The position numbers were made by a program, and so were the translations under genes. This document shows, in pieces, positions 51,798 to 63,145 of a DNA stretch of 64,000 nt. Source of the stretch: Rhizomys pruinosus (lineage: Eukaryota > Chordata > Mammalia > Rodentia > Spalacidae); assembly GCA_009823505.1 (NCBI GenBank), contig VZQC01000610.1, positions 864,248 to 928,247 on the forward strand, written 5' to 3'. The stretch's first letter is position 1, and each line of letters begins with the position of its first letter. The notes beneath the pieces were generated by a model. It saw only the letters and a list, made by a program, of their open reading frames with translations. It was not told the DNA's origin and did not search any database.

Positions 51798-52639
51798 AGA
51801 AGTCTTCTCCAGGTTGTTCACTCTAGAATATTGACTAGCAGCAATTTAGAAGTGTACACATATGCAATCTGTTATGCAGAAATATTCTCACTGCCTCCTG
51901 ATGAAAAGGTGAAATATTTACTGCTGACACAAGGTGGATCCTGAGCCCAGGATAGTAAACAAATTAAACACATTTGGGTGCCAGTCACTGTCAGAGGTTT
52001 TCAAATAAAGGCTAAATTAATTGGTTAAACTCACCATATTTTCTGCATGCCCTTTTCCTAGAATAATGAACACTTTGCTTGTGATACTTAATAAAAGCAG
52101 ATGGTTCTTTATTAATGTTTCATCATAAGTGTCACCATCCATCCCATCCATCAGTTTAACACAGAGCGCCCCTAAATATATCACAGGGCTTCTTCTGGGG
52201 TTAGGAAGGCCAGTAACCCAGAACTATGTTCCCACAGAAACTCTTGTTATATAGGTCTCTGGTGACTAATCTATTCTGAAGACTCATTTTTGTTTGGCTA
52301 TATCCCCATGCCTTGTTTCTCTGATGTCAGTCATCTATATATAGTTCAAAAATGTGTGATTTTAGAAGAAACTAGGCACTTAATTTGCATAAGGCATTGT
52401 GCTAGACATTAACTGTATACTCGTTTCTCATATCATGCAGGGGGCACAGTGGACTGTAGCCACGGCCACATTACAGTAGGAGAACTGAAGGTGGTTGTGG
52501 GGTCACACAGTGAGGCTGAGGTTGACTCAGGTTTATCTGCTGATGCATATGCTCTGTCTCCTGCATCCTTGTCACCCAACTCTACTGGATGGTGGGTCAA
52601 TGGTCAATATATTAATGGAATGGGAGGAATTGAAAAACA
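51798..52639. other. Unique sequence
   Basis: No repeat recognised. Confidence 0.35.
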
Positions 52640-52720
52640 GGCTGGTGGCCAGCAAGATGGATCAGAAGGCCAAAGTGCTTGGTGCTAAGCTTGAAGACCT
52701 GAGCCCTGCCTAGTCACATT
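52640..52720 (+). repeat. B4/ID-like SINE head fragment
   Basis: GGCTGGTGGCCAGCAAGATG, GGCCAAAGTGCTTGGTGC and AAGCTTGAAGACCTGAGCCC resemble the tRNA-like head of B4. Confidence 0.55.
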
Positions 52721-52884
52721 GGATGAGTCAATTTCTGTGATCATTAATTCACTGTCTGACAAATGAGAATCTAAATTAGAGGTAGACTTAAGAGAATCTT
52801 ATTATGGTCACTTAAGAGCATTTTTGTATAAATACTTACTTATAGGCAACTTAAGATGCATTGAAAATTTACAAAACTTACCCT

Positions 52885-53092
52885 CAGCAGTAAACAGCAC
52901 GGCTGCTCTTACAAAGGACCGGGTTTTGGTTTCCAACATACACCTGGTAGCTAACAACTGTCTTAACCCCTGTTTCATGGAATCTGACGCCCTCTTCTGG
53001 CCTCCATGGTCATTGCAGGAGACAGATGCACTTAACATATATGCAGGAATAACACTCATACACATAAAATTAAAAATAATAATACAGTATTT
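52885..53092 (+). repeat. B3/B2-type SINE, 5'-truncated
   Basis: AGCACGGCTGCTCTTACAAA, GACGCCCTCTTCTGGCCTCC and CATATATGCAGGAATAACAC with an ATAAAATTAAAAATAATAAT tail. Confidence 0.75.
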
Positions 53093-53140
53093 TTTAAAAG
53101 AAGGAATTCAAATTCTACAACTTCTAAACAAAAGAGATGA

Positions 53141-53310
53141 AGCCTGGTGTGGTGATGTATACCTTTAATCCCAGCACTTGAGAGACACAGGTGAGCGGAT
53201 CTCTGGAGCCAGCCTGGACTCCATAGCAAGTGCAGGCCAGCTGGGGGTATAGGTAGACTCTGTCTCAAAAATAATCAATCAATAAATCAATCACTCAATC
53301 AATCAATAAA
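53141..53310 (+). repeat. B1 SINE with (AATC)n tail
   Basis: AGCCTGGTGTGGTGATGTAT, CTTTAATCCCAGCACTTGAG, CCAGCCTGGACTCCATAGC and GACTCTGTCTCAAAAATAAT, then ATCA/AATC repeats to about 53310. Confidence 0.88.
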
Positions 53311-53809
53311 CTATGAATGTGAAGACAAACACTTCAGGTGCATCTTCTTTGCCTGGCAGAGTTCAGTTCTGATAGACAGGCTCAAAGCTTTAGTCCTGAG
53401 TGTGTTTATGAGGATGTCTTCACAATTTATTCTAGTTTGTAGCCTCCAAAAACCACGGACAAGCTCTGCCCTGTGTCCAGGCATGTGGGAGAATGCTTGG
53501 ATTGCCTAGACTCAACAGCCTGTGGACACACGTGTGTTCACTCATCGATGGGTCCCCACTCTCAAAGCATGCTCAGCACTGACAAGTTGTTTCATAAATT
53601 CCTCCTGAAAGAACGAGCGAATGTGGAGTTAGTCCAAGGACAACACCAAAATATCTAGCCAAATATCCAAGGTAGAAGTCCACAATGATCATTAGACTTC
53701 AACATACCCCAAAGACAGGGAAACAGTCCTTTTTGACATGCTGTAGAGAGGGAGGGAACATATTCTTGGAGGACGAGGAAGAGATGCAGAGACCAGGGGT
53801 CTTATAGTT
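53311..53809. other. Unique sequence
   Basis: No repeat recognised. Confidence 0.35.
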
Positions 53810-54290
53810 TTACTTTTGTCACTGTGATCAAACATCCTGACCAAAAGCAACTTAAAGGGAAAAGGGGGTTTGCTTAGCTTACAATTCTGAGTTACAGACC
53901 TTCACTGAAAGGAAGTTAATTAAATCAGGAACTCAAGCAGCTGTTCACAACTGAGTTTAGAGGGAAATCAACACACCTCTGCTACCTGCTTACCCCCTAC
54001 CTGCTTATCCCCTAGCTGCTTACCCGCTACCTGCTTACCGGCGGCTATCTTCTTACTTCCTAGTTTCATCAAGCTCTTTCCTGTCTCACACAGCTCAGGA
54101 CACACACCCACACATTTAGTCATCCCCCCACCTCCCTAAGCAATGGAGTTGTGTACAATAGGCCGAGTCTTCCCACATCAATTAACACTCAAACATCTGC
54201 CTCAGACATGCTCACGGGCCAGCCTGATCTAGGCAATTTCTCACCTGAAGGTCTCTTCTCAGGGGACTTTAAGTTGTGTCAAGTTGACAT
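53810..54290 (-). mobile_element. MaLR-type LTR with internal 15-bp repeat
   Basis: Reverse landmarks: TTTTGTCACTGTGATCAAAC, CCTGACCAAAAGCAACTTAA, GGAACTCAAGCAGCTGTTC, GTCTTCCCACATCAATTAAC, GTGTCAAGTTGACATTTAA. CTACCTGCTTACCCC-type units expand it at 53982-54040. Confidence 0.75.
53982..54040. repeat. 15-bp tandem repeat, four copies
   Basis: CTACCTGCTTACCCC with variants CTGCTTATCCCCTAG and CTGCTTACCCGCTAC, within the antisense MaLR LTR. Confidence 0.9.
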
Positions 54291-54305
54291 TTAAAACTGG
54301 CCTGC

Positions 54306-54565
54306 GGGGCTGGAGAGATAGCCTAGCGGTTAAGAGCACCGTCTGCTCTTGCAGAGGACCCGGATTCGATCCCCAGCACCCACATGGCGGCTGAGAACCA
54401 TCTGAAACTCCAATTCCAGGAGAACTCCAGTTCCAGGGGAATCCGAGACCCTCTTCTGACCTCCGCGGCATTGCACGACATGGGTGCACAGACCTGCATG
54501 CAGACAGTACATTCACACACATACAAAAATAAAAAATAAATAAATAAATAAATAAATAAATAAAA
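54306..54565 (+). repeat. Young B2 SINE with internal duplication
   Basis: GGGGCTGGAGAGATAGCCTA, B box GATTCGATCCCC, doubled CCAATTCCAGGAGAACTCC block, (AAAT)n tail. Perfect 13-bp duplication AAAACTGGCCTGC on both sides. Confidence 0.95.
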
Positions 54566-54651
54566 AAAACTGGCCTGCACAATGGGACACCTTGATACCA
54601 TTTTGTGTAGTGTGCTTTCTTGTGTAGTGGAGGTTTTTCCCCCAACATTCT

Positions 54652-54871
54652 TTTAAAAAATATCATTTTTATTTTATGTATATTACCATTATGCCTGCAT
54701 GTATAGAAGTGCACCTATGTCATGCAATGCCTGCAGAAGCCAGAAATGGTGTTGGATCCCTGAAGTTGGAGTTATGGACAGCTGTTAGCAGCCATGTAGG
54801 TGCTAGGAACTGAATTCTGTCCTTTCCAAGAGCAGCCAGTGCACTTAACAGCCAACCCATCTCTCCAGCCC
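54652..54871 (-). repeat. B3-type SINE
   Basis: TTTTTATTTTATGTATATTA, GCAATGCCTGCAGAAGCCAG, GGTGCTAGGAACTGAATTC and CCCATCTCTCCAGCCC. Confidence 0.85.
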
Positions 54872-54971
54872 TCATACTGTGATTTCTTATATCAATTCCT
54901 TATGTCAGGGACAGTGCACCAAAAAGTGAGATTCAAAAGTCTTTTATTTTTAATTTCCTAAGTCGTTTTCC

Positions 54972-55330
54972 TAGTTAAAATTTTTAAATAAATTATTTTA
55001 GAATTGCATGATGAGTGCTGTGGTTACATCATTTTCAGATCTCCCTCTCCCACATTTCCCCAACCCCTGCTTCCTCTTGAATTCATGACTTCTTCCTTAA
55101 TTATTCTTGTTAATTTATATGTTTGTGTATATCTTAATATTAATAATTAATAATATATACATTTATAAATTAAAAATCCGAGTCCATTTAGTGTCGCACA
55201 TATGTACATGTGTTTAGGGATGACCACATGAGATTGTATAACCATTTAGGTAGAAAACTGATTCTCCTTCTCTTAGCAGCCCTCATGGCCTATAGCTCTT
55301 CATGCAGGGGAGGGCCTTGTGAGAGATTCA
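54972..55330 (-). mobile_element. Lx-type L1 3'UTR fragment
   Basis: In reverse complement it shows ACTGATTCTCCTTCTCTTAG, GCAGCCCTCATGGCCTATAG and CAGGGGAGGGCCTTGTGAG as Lx landmarks at its right end. AT-rich expansion around 55095-55180. Confidence 0.65.
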
Positions 55331-55344
55331 GCACAGGTAAAAAG

Positions 55345-55570
55345 AAGAAGATAAGTGACTGTGGGGTGTCAAGCCCTTACACCTAAGGCTCAGGAAACAT
55401 CTTGGAAGAAGGGCAGAAAGATTTTAAGAGCCAGAGCACTTGCTACTAGATATGTCTTCTTGACATGACAGGGAAGCTGTGGCAGTGAAATTTAAGCAGT
55501 AGTGTTTCCTCACAAGACCTGTATAATGACGCTACCATGCTGACGTGAATTTCCAAGTCTTAACCTGGAG
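55345..55570 (+). mobile_element. Lx-type L1 fragment in opposite orientation
   Basis: GTGGGGTGTCAAGCCCTTAC, GGGCAGAAAGATTTTAAGAG, CCAGAGCACTTGC and GACATGACAGGGAAGCTG read as plus-strand Lx 3'UTR. It follows the minus-strand fragment directly, as expected for L1 5' inversion by twin priming. Confidence 0.5.
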
Positions 55571-56421
55571 GTGGGTTGAGAGGAAGCTGGGAGTGATAGC
55601 GTTGTTAAACACTTCAGAAAAGGCAGGAAGATTCAGAGAAAAGCACCATACACACCTCAAAACTTACATACCCACAGAGTCGATGTTAAGAACAAGAATA
55701 CATGCAAGTACGCATGTATGCATAGTCTAAAGTTAAGAGAGTCCCTGGAATGAGCTAATGGTAGGGACTCCTGGACAGCAGGAGCTCGTTGTCCTGCTAT
55801 TCTTGAGAACTTTGACTAAAATAAAAAAGTGTAGATAATACTTGGAGCATCTGAGAAGAGAAAGTACAGGGCACAGCTCGATTTTCCCAGGAAGAGCTCA
55901 GGCAGGTGAAAGGCCTTAGTGTAGAAATGGGCACACAACCACCATGGTTGATCCTTGAGCCAGGAAAGCTCCTGCCCATGGCACAGAGGCAGGGGGGAAC
56001 AAGAGAAAGTCCCCATAAAGGGGCTTGGTATCTTGGGACAATGAGGGACTTTGCCCTGATAGCAGTGACAGTCACATGGTTGACAGTCGGAAGGCTTCCA
56101 TTCCCTGGAGTTGGTTGACATGATACATGTGGAATTTAGAGCAGCAGAGTGGCCCCTAAAGAGGTTCAGATTTATACCTCACTATTAATACTCTGAGGGG
56201 CTCGACACAGATATGAAATGGGGAATTGAACTACAGGTGTTAAAGTGAGATGCAACTCTGACAAAACTGAGTTAATTGTAGCTTAATTTCTACTTTTTCA
56301 TACATCTTCTTTGTAAATTCATAACCAGGAGTTTATGCCCTATTCCCTTCTGACACTGAGACAGGTGAATGGTTATCAGGAAGGAGATGTGGGACCATAA
56401 GAATGTCTATCACTCCATACA
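55571..56421. other. Unique sequence
   Basis: No repeat recognised. Overlapping frames on both strands at 55797-56121 have no recognised domain. Confidence 0.35.

Positions 56422-56465
<44 letters not shown>
56422..56465. repeat. (CA)n microsatellite
   Basis: About 22 pure CA units in unique sequence. Confidence 0.98.
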
Positions 56466-56467
<2 letters not shown>

Positions 56468-56907
56468 CTGGATAATATGCAGCTAGGTTTGTGCTAACAG
56501 AAAACTCCATACTTGAGGTTGTGCATGGTGCTTTTCTCTGAATCCTCATTCATTTTCTGAAGTGTTTAACAACATTATCTATGACTCACAGCCACCTCCC
56601 AACCCACCTCCAGGTTAAGACTTGGAAATTCACATCAGGATGGTAGGAATGTGGCTGACACCCATACTAAAGAGGAGAAGAAAATGGCAGCAATAAGAAG
56701 CCTGCTACTCCTAATATGCAAAATTTCCCTGCTTTTATTTTGTCCTTCTGACATCATAGCAGATGATATGCAGAAAATGAGAATGTTGTTATTATCTTTG
56801 AGAAATAATGAGCCACAGAATTTTTTAATCTGTGTGACATGCTGTTTCAATACACATTGTGAAATTATTATATCCATTTACTTATACATTTATTGTTATA
56901 ATTTATT
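56466..56907. other. Unique sequence
   Basis: The plus frame from 56651 runs into the following B1 and is not a recognised gene. Confidence 0.35.
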
Positions 56908-57063
56908 GTGGTTTTTTGGCCTTTTTGAGATAGGGCTTCCCTGCCAACCCAGCTGTCCTGGAACTTGCTCTGTAGACCAGACTGGCCTTGAACTCATAGA
57001 GATCCACCTGCCTCTGCCTCCCAAGGGCTAGAATTAAAGGCGTGTGCCACCACAAACTGACTT
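56908..57063 (-). repeat. B1 SINE
   Basis: GAGATAGGGCTTCCCTGCC, CTGGAACTTGCTCTGTAGAC, GATCCACCTGCCTCTGCCTC and GGCGTGTGCCACCACAAAC. Full-length minus-strand copy. Confidence 0.92.
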
Positions 57064-57079
57064 TTTTGTGATCTTTAGA

Positions 57080-57276
57080 GATGTATTTTGATAAATATAT
57101 ATGTATGTGTGCATGGGGGGGGGGAATCTGTGGATGAATACAGTGCCCTCAGAGGCCAGAAGTGGGCATCAGATCTCCTGGAGCTAAAGTTCCAGGCAGT
57201 TGTGAGGGTGCTGGGGTCTAAACCCAGGACATCTATAAGAACAGTACACTTAAACCCTGAGCCATCTCTCCAGCCA
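57080..57276 (-). repeat. B3/RSINE1-type SINE
   Basis: A ten-G run, then CAGAGGCCAGAAGTGGGCAT, CAGATCTCCTGGAGCTAAAG and GAGCCATCTCTCCAGCC. Minus strand. Confidence 0.85.
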
Positions 57277-57355
57277 GTTGTTATAATTACATATTTATTA
57301 TTATATGTGTTTTGGTGAGAGACTTTGGAATTCATCTTTCAGGAAACTCACAAAT

Positions 57356-57719
57356 GCTCAGGTGGGCTGGGAAAGAATGGGAAATCAGTGCCAGCACCAG
57401 AACCCTGGACCCCAGGGACTAGGTGAGACACCACGCCCCTCCTCCCACACAAGTGGTGTGGGTGGAGTCACCCAGCCACACTAAGAAGGATGCCCGGGAG
57501 GCTGGTACTTGCTCAGGTGGGCTGGGAAAGCACAGGCAAATGGCATCAGCAGCAGAGGCCTAGATGTCAGGGACCAGGTGGGACACCACAGCCCTTCTCC
57601 TGCATGATCAGCACGGGCAGAGTCACCAAGCCCTGCTCAGGGGGAAAGGCCAAGGGAGCAAACCCCACCCCCCAATCCACAGCAGTGGTCCAGAGGATCC
57701 AGTAAGCTGGTGGAGTTGT
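57356..57719 (+). repeat. 155-bp tandem monomers, possible L1 5'UTR
   Basis: GCTCAGGTGGGCTGGGAAAG begins at 57356 and 57511. Each copy continues through AGGTG(A/G)GACACCAC(G/A)CCC and GGAGTCACC(C/A)AGCC-like motifs. The block is GC-rich and sits immediately 5' of a truncated L1 on the same strand, so it could be promoter monomers of that L1. It does not resemble the 5'UTR of L1-A. Confidence 0.55.
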
Positions 57720-60015
57720 GGTGCAGATGATATAATATGATAGTTTACCTGAGGGATGCTAAAAACTCTACCATAAAACTCCTAGAAATGATTAAGAGTT
57801 TGGTTAAAGTGGCAGGATATAAAATTAACCTAGAAAAATCAGTAGCCTTTCTTTACAACAACAACAAGCAACTGGAGAAGGAATATAAGGAGACTTTCCC
57901 ACTCACAATAGCCTCAATAAAAGTACCTGGGAACAATCCTAACCAAAGACACCAAAGATCTCTACAACAAAAATTTTAAACCCCTGAAGAAGGAGACTGA
58001 AGAAGGTGTCAGAATATGGAAAAATCTCCCATGCTCATAGATTGGAAAAATTAATATAGTAAAAAATGTATATTCTACCAAAATTAGTATACAGATTCAT
58101 TACAATCTCAGTTAAAATCCCCATGAGTTTCTTTACAGACTTGCGAAAAAAATCATTAAATTCATATGGAAAAACAAAAGACCCCAAATGGCTAAAGCAA
58201 CCCTGAGTGAAAAAATGCAATAAAGGGGGGATCCCCTTACCAGACTTCAAGCTATATTACAGGGCTAGGTTCATAAAAGCAGCCTGGTACTGGCACAAAA
58301 ACAGACCTGTTGACCAATGGAACAAAATTGAAGATCCAAATTTGAGCTTATACAATTTCAGCCACCTCATATTTGATAAAGGGGCCAAAAAAGCTCACTG
58401 GAGGAAAGATAGCATCTTCAGCAAATGGTGCTGGAAAAACTGGATCACCACTTATAGAAGAACAAATTAAACCCCTACCACTCATCCTGTACAAAAATCA
58501 ACTACAAGTGGATCAAATACCTCAATGTGAAACCCTAAACTCTGAAGGTGATTGAAGAAAATGTTGGAAGCAACCTACAAGACATAGACTTAGGAAAGGA
58601 CTTTCTAAATCAGACAGCAGCTGTGCAGAAAATAAGGTCAACAGTTGACAAATGGAATTTCATCAAACTCAAAAGCTTCTGTACAGTGAAACAATCAATG
58701 AAGTGAAGAGAAAACTCACAGAGGAAACCTTCACCAGTGAAACATCTGACACAGCATTAACATCCAGAATATATAAACAACTCAAAAAAAAAGTTAGAAA
58801 ACAAATGACTCACTCAAAATATGGAGTAAAGAGCTGGACAGAGACTTCACCAGTGAGGAAGTAAAGATGGCTGAGAACATCTTAAAAAATGTTCAACATC
58901 GTTAATAATTAAGGAAATGCAAATTAAAACCACTCTAAGATATCATCTCACTCTGATAAGACTGGCTAAGATCACAAAAACAAAAGACACAAAAGGCTGG
59001 AGAGGTTGTGGGGAAAGCGAAACACTCATCCACTGTTGGTGGGAATGTAACCTCATACAACCACTATGGAAAGCAGTGTGGAGAACCTTTAAAAGACTCA
59101 AAATGAATCTACCACCTGACCCAGTCATACCACTCCTGGGTATATACCCACAGAACTCATCCTACTGCAAAGATACATGCACATCTATGTTTTATTGCAG
59201 CACTCTTCACAATAGCAAAGAGCTGGAACCAACCCAAATACCTCTCAACAGATGAGTGGATAGCAAAACTGTGGTACATCTACACAATGGAGTTCTATGT
59301 AGCAGTAAAGAAAGATAACATCATGAACTTTGCTGGTAAATGGATGGAACTGGAAGCCATTATGCTAAGTGAAGTAACACAGTCTCCCCCCTCCAAAAAA
59401 AAAAAAAAAACCCCAAAAACCAAACAAACAAAAAGTCAAATAGGGAATGGTTTCCCTCATTTGCAGATGCTAGCACCCCAATTGAAAGGCAAGCTGAGCA
59501 ACGTTATTGTTATATTTCTTTTTATCTGAAAGCAACTGTGCTGTTATATTTTGAATCATTTAATGGGCCCTAGAATTAACTTACCACTTATTTTCACACA
59601 TGGTAATTAACATATATGGGTGGAAGGTATGTATTCCTACTTTAGAGTAATATAAAATTAAAGGGAAAAATGTGAATTACTAAACTTATTTCAGAGTTAA
59701 CATACAGTTTATTCCCAGAGGCCATAATTCTGGTGCATATATGACATTTATATAGGCATATTTTGGAGCAATACAAATGGGAGGGAACAACAACATAAGG
59801 ACTGGGTCAAAGAAAAGATTGTTACTGTTAAATTCTGCCCAAAGCAATAAACCTCTACAGAGAAAAACTTTAAAAAGACTGAGAGAAAGATGCAAGACAT
59901 GTATGGCAGAGTGCATAAACTGGGGTGGGGTTGGGGAAAGGAAAGGGGAATATGTCTAAATTGAACTGAAAAAATGATATATGAAGTACACAAAGCATCA
60001 ATAAAAATATTGTAT
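57720..60015 (+). mobile_element. LINE-1 element L1-B, 3' half of ORF2 plus 3'UTR
   Basis: Enters ORF2 at the reverse transcriptase active site (ATGATATGATAGTTTACC, encoding the MIVYLRDAKN stretch) and continues, with stops and frameshifts, through DFKLYYRARFIKAAWYWH, FDKGAKKAHWRKDSIFSKWC and [20 protein letters not shown] (the Cys/His-rich end of ORF2p) to YTMEFYVAVKKDN. The 3'UTR (59530-60010) ends CAAAGCATCAATAAAAATAT. It is complete at the 3' end and is the reference for the other 3'UTR fragments. The ORF2 5' part, ORF1 and spacer are missing. Confidence 0.92.
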
Positions 60016-60074
60016 TAAAAACAGAAACAGTATATGAAATGAGCCTTAGCTAGAGTTTAATCTTGCTGTCAATA

Positions 60075-60400
60075 GAGTTCAAAATTTTTGTCCTGTGTAA
60101 TGGAAACTTTGTATCCTTCAACCAGCTGTCCCCACTCTGAACCCCTGGAAATCACCATTCCACTTCCTATTTCTATATGTTGGGCATTTCTTAAGGTTCT
60201 ACATACAAGCAAGCTCAAGCAATATCGTTCTATCTCTGCCTGGATTCTTTGAGCAAAATGCCCTGCAGTTTCACCCATATTTCCAGGATTGATGAGCTTT
60301 CCCTCTTATAGGCTGAAAAATATTCCATCATGTATCTACATAGCATAGTATATATTTTAATTAATTCATCTACTGATGGATACATAGGCTAATTATATAG
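60075..60400 (-). mobile_element. Old L1M fragment, part 1
   Basis: Reverse landmarks GAACCCCTGGAAATCACCAT, GAGCAAAATGCCCTGCAG, GCTGAAAAATATTCCATC and CATCTACTGATGGATACAT are typical of the ancient L1 ORF2 end and 3'UTR. It resumes at 60725. Confidence 0.7.
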
Positions 60401-60724
60401 TCTTGATTAGTTTATTTTATTTATTTATTTATTTTTTTGGTCTTTTCAAGACAGGGTCTCCCTGTAGCTCCAGCTGGCCTGGAACTCACTCTATAGACCA
60501 GGCTGGCCTTGAACTCACAGAGATCCACCTGCCTCTGCCTCCCAAGTGCTAGGTCCTGATTAGTTTTAACTGAGACCTTGACACAGCCTGGAGTCATCTG
60601 AGAGGAAAACCTCAGTTGAGAAATTCCCTAGTTTAGACTGGCTTGTGGGCAGTCTATATAAGGCAGCCTACATAAGAGACCTTACATTATATAGGTAGAA
60701 GGTAAGGTCTCCTTATATAGCAGC
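60401..60724 (+). mobile_element. MaLR-type LTR fragment split by a B1, inside L1M
   Basis: After the B1, TGATTAGTTTTAACTGAGAC, ACACAGCCTGGAGTCATCTG, GAGGAAAACCTCAGTTGAG and TATATAAGGCAGCC match the 5' half of the window's MaLR LTRs. Confidence 0.6.
60414..60553 (-). repeat. B1 SINE
   Basis: CAAGACAGGGTCTCCCTGTA, CTGGAACTCACTCTATAGAC and GATCCACCTGCCTCTGCCTC. It stops at AAGTGCTAGG, so its 5' end is truncated. Flanks TCTTGATTAGTTT (60401) and TCCTGATTAGTTT (60554) form a 13-bp duplication with one mismatch. Confidence 0.93.
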
Positions 60725-60880
60725 ATACAAGGGCTCTCTTGTCTACATACCTTTGCCAACACATATTAACTCCTATCTTTTTGGTTTCCACTATCCTAAC
60801 ATACCTGAGGTGATATCACATTGAAGGTTCTATTTCCCTGATATTGATGGCGCATAGCACTTTTTCATCCATGCAATCAC
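60725..60880 (-). mobile_element. Old L1M fragment, part 2
   Basis: TTTGCCAACACATATTAAC, CACTATCCTAACATACCTG, AGGTGATATCACATTGAAGG and TTCCCTGATATTGATGGC are the next part of the same antisense L1M. Confidence 0.65.
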
Positions 60881-62846
60881 ACTGCTGATCTGACCAATCC
60901 GAGTGGTGATAAGTGTGACATTTGGTGTCATGAGAGCTGGCTACAAGATTCAAAGGTTTCACCATCTTACCACTAATTATTGATTTAAAATGAGCAGTCC
61001 AAATTTATCTAGAGGTAACAAGCACTTGGGATTCAAGTTTTCCAGCACAAAAGCCATGTCATTTTCAATCAAAATATCAGAGTTGACCATCCAAGCACTG
61101 TAATGATTAAGAGGGTTATGTAAACTCACAGGCATCTGTGACTTATTCTATACACACATGTCTCACTGCACACTGACTTATGAATACTTTAACTCATCCC
61201 TCTAGTTCCTACCCAGAGCATAAGGGTCTCTACGAGGTGTTTCAAAACTGACAGTCTGGCAAAGAAGGGTGCTGTACATTTGCAGACATCATTCTGAGAT
61301 GAGTCTGAAAACAATGCACACAGATAAGGCTGACTATTCCATGGCACTGAGACAAGACGGATGATGAGACATATTAGTTGGAAGCATTGACCATTGGCTT
61401 CCCATCCAGCACCTCTGAGCCTGTGTGTCAGAAGCAAGTAAGAGGATAGCTGATGGAAAAGAGTGTGAATCAGTGGAACACAACTAAGCCGAGTGGATCA
61501 GTGCACTCCACATTCCACAGTCTCCTCTCCAGATCCAACCTGTTATCCTCTGGGGATGGAGTCTGATGCATGGGAGAAAGTCACAGGAGAATTTTTATAG
61601 ATTTGCCAGTGCTAGTGGATACTCAAGGCCAGAAACTGGCTGGAATTGGTTTGGGGTTGGTGGCCAAAGATGTGTAAACACCCTGAACAGAGTTTAAAGG
61701 AGAAAAACATAAAGATTTAAGATAACTAAGCTGCTTTGATTTGGCTTAGAGTTTACTTTTGAATCAAGTATTCTCTGCAAGGAAATAAACTGCACTTGTT
61801 CTGAGTATGACTTGATAAAGGACCAAGAAATTGTGCCCAGTCTCAATGCTGTTTAGCGCAGGACAAGCAATTTGCTGATTCTGGGTCTCAATGATTTTAA
61901 CATGTGGCCATTTGCTATTTTGGGAGGGTAATAGAATCCATTTTTCCCCAGAGTATTATCTCCTACTGTGTTGTAAGAAATGGTTATAATTGATTTTTCC
62001 AGGTATATTACCTTGAAGAAACTCAGTTGTACACACCGTTTCCCTGATTACATTGTGCACAGAACAGTTCTGAGATTTCCTCCAAGCCTCTTCATACCAT
62101 TTAAATATTTCACAGTTGTTTCCATTGATTTCATTTTGCTTCAGCTAGATTCAACCAAAGACTAGCAGATAATAATTATACAGTACTATTTCTTCAGACC
62201 CGGTTGATGTCTTATTCCAGCAATATGTATCAGTCCCAGCAGGTGAACATGACAGAATGCCGTATTTGGGGTGTCTTTGCTCAAATCAGGAAAGCGATTA
62301 CTTTCTCTAAGTCTCCCTGGAGTGAGAGATGGCTCCTTTCACTCAGAGATTCCTTTCCATTCGTTGTTTTTATTCAACAGCAATTTAACTTCCTGCCAGT
62401 TAGTCGGCACTGCAGACAGCACTAGATGTAGGACAATTACCAGTCTTTGGCTCTGTGGAATCTGTGCTCTAGTGTCTGCAAATATCTAGGAATTAAGCAA
62501 ATATAGAAAACATCAATTTGCAATATTCACTTGGAGGGAAAATAAAGACTAAGTGGGTGAATAAAGAATAAAGCTCATAATGTGCCCAGCTTGGGTCAAG
62601 GACAACCTCAGAAAACCAATATTTCAACAAAGGCTTAAAGATTCTGAGTAGGCCTGGAGGAGGCTCTGCAGGGTCAAAGCAGAGGAAATGGAAGTCACAA
62701 AGTCCTAGGGCAAGATTATGGCCAGAGAGTTTGGCCATCTTCCAGGACACTGTGGCTGGCGCCTAAGGGCATGAGAATCCAGCAGGAGTTAAGCCTGAAG
62801 AGGCACAGACATGTGCCCCAAGGTGGGTCTTCCAGCTTTGAATTTA
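60881..62846. other. Long repeat-poor block
   Basis: About 2 kb without a recognised repeat. Frames (61189-61437 minus, 61980-62489 plus, 62493-62750 minus) have no recognised domain. It may hold conserved noncoding DNA; this needs cross-species alignment. Confidence 0.4.
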
Positions 62847-62862
62847 CAGTGCCTTACTTTTT

Positions 62863-63129
62863 TTTTATATTCCAGAGTAATTGTATTCATTTTTTAAATT
62901 TTTTTCACATACATTTATTTTTATTTTTTTAACAAATCTAGTCCCGTGTTCCCGCCCATTCCCCTACCCCACCAGAGCTCATGCATTCTGCCAAACATGC
63001 TTTTCATCTCTTTCTCAGTCTTTCTCAATATTCTTCATGAGGAAGTTGACTGTTTTGAGCAGTTTCAGTCAGTTCTTTGATGCAGTCCTTTCTGTTGTTG
63101 TCGTTGTTGTTGTTTCCAATCGCACAACT
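62863..63129 (-). mobile_element. Truncated L1 3'UTR
   Basis: ACCAGAGCTCATGCATTCTG, CCAAACATGCTTTTCATCTC and GTTTCAGTCAGTTCTTTG match the antisense end of L1-B. Flanked by CAGTGCCTTACTTTTT (62847) and CAGTGCTTTACTTTTT (63130), a 16-bp duplication with one mismatch. Confidence 0.85.
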
Positions 63130-63145
63130 CAGTGCTTTACTTTTT

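Noticed and set aside
57737..57979. 80-codon frame as an independent gene
   Set aside because: It is the reverse transcriptase/thumb part of L1-B ORF2 and is followed by frameshifts.
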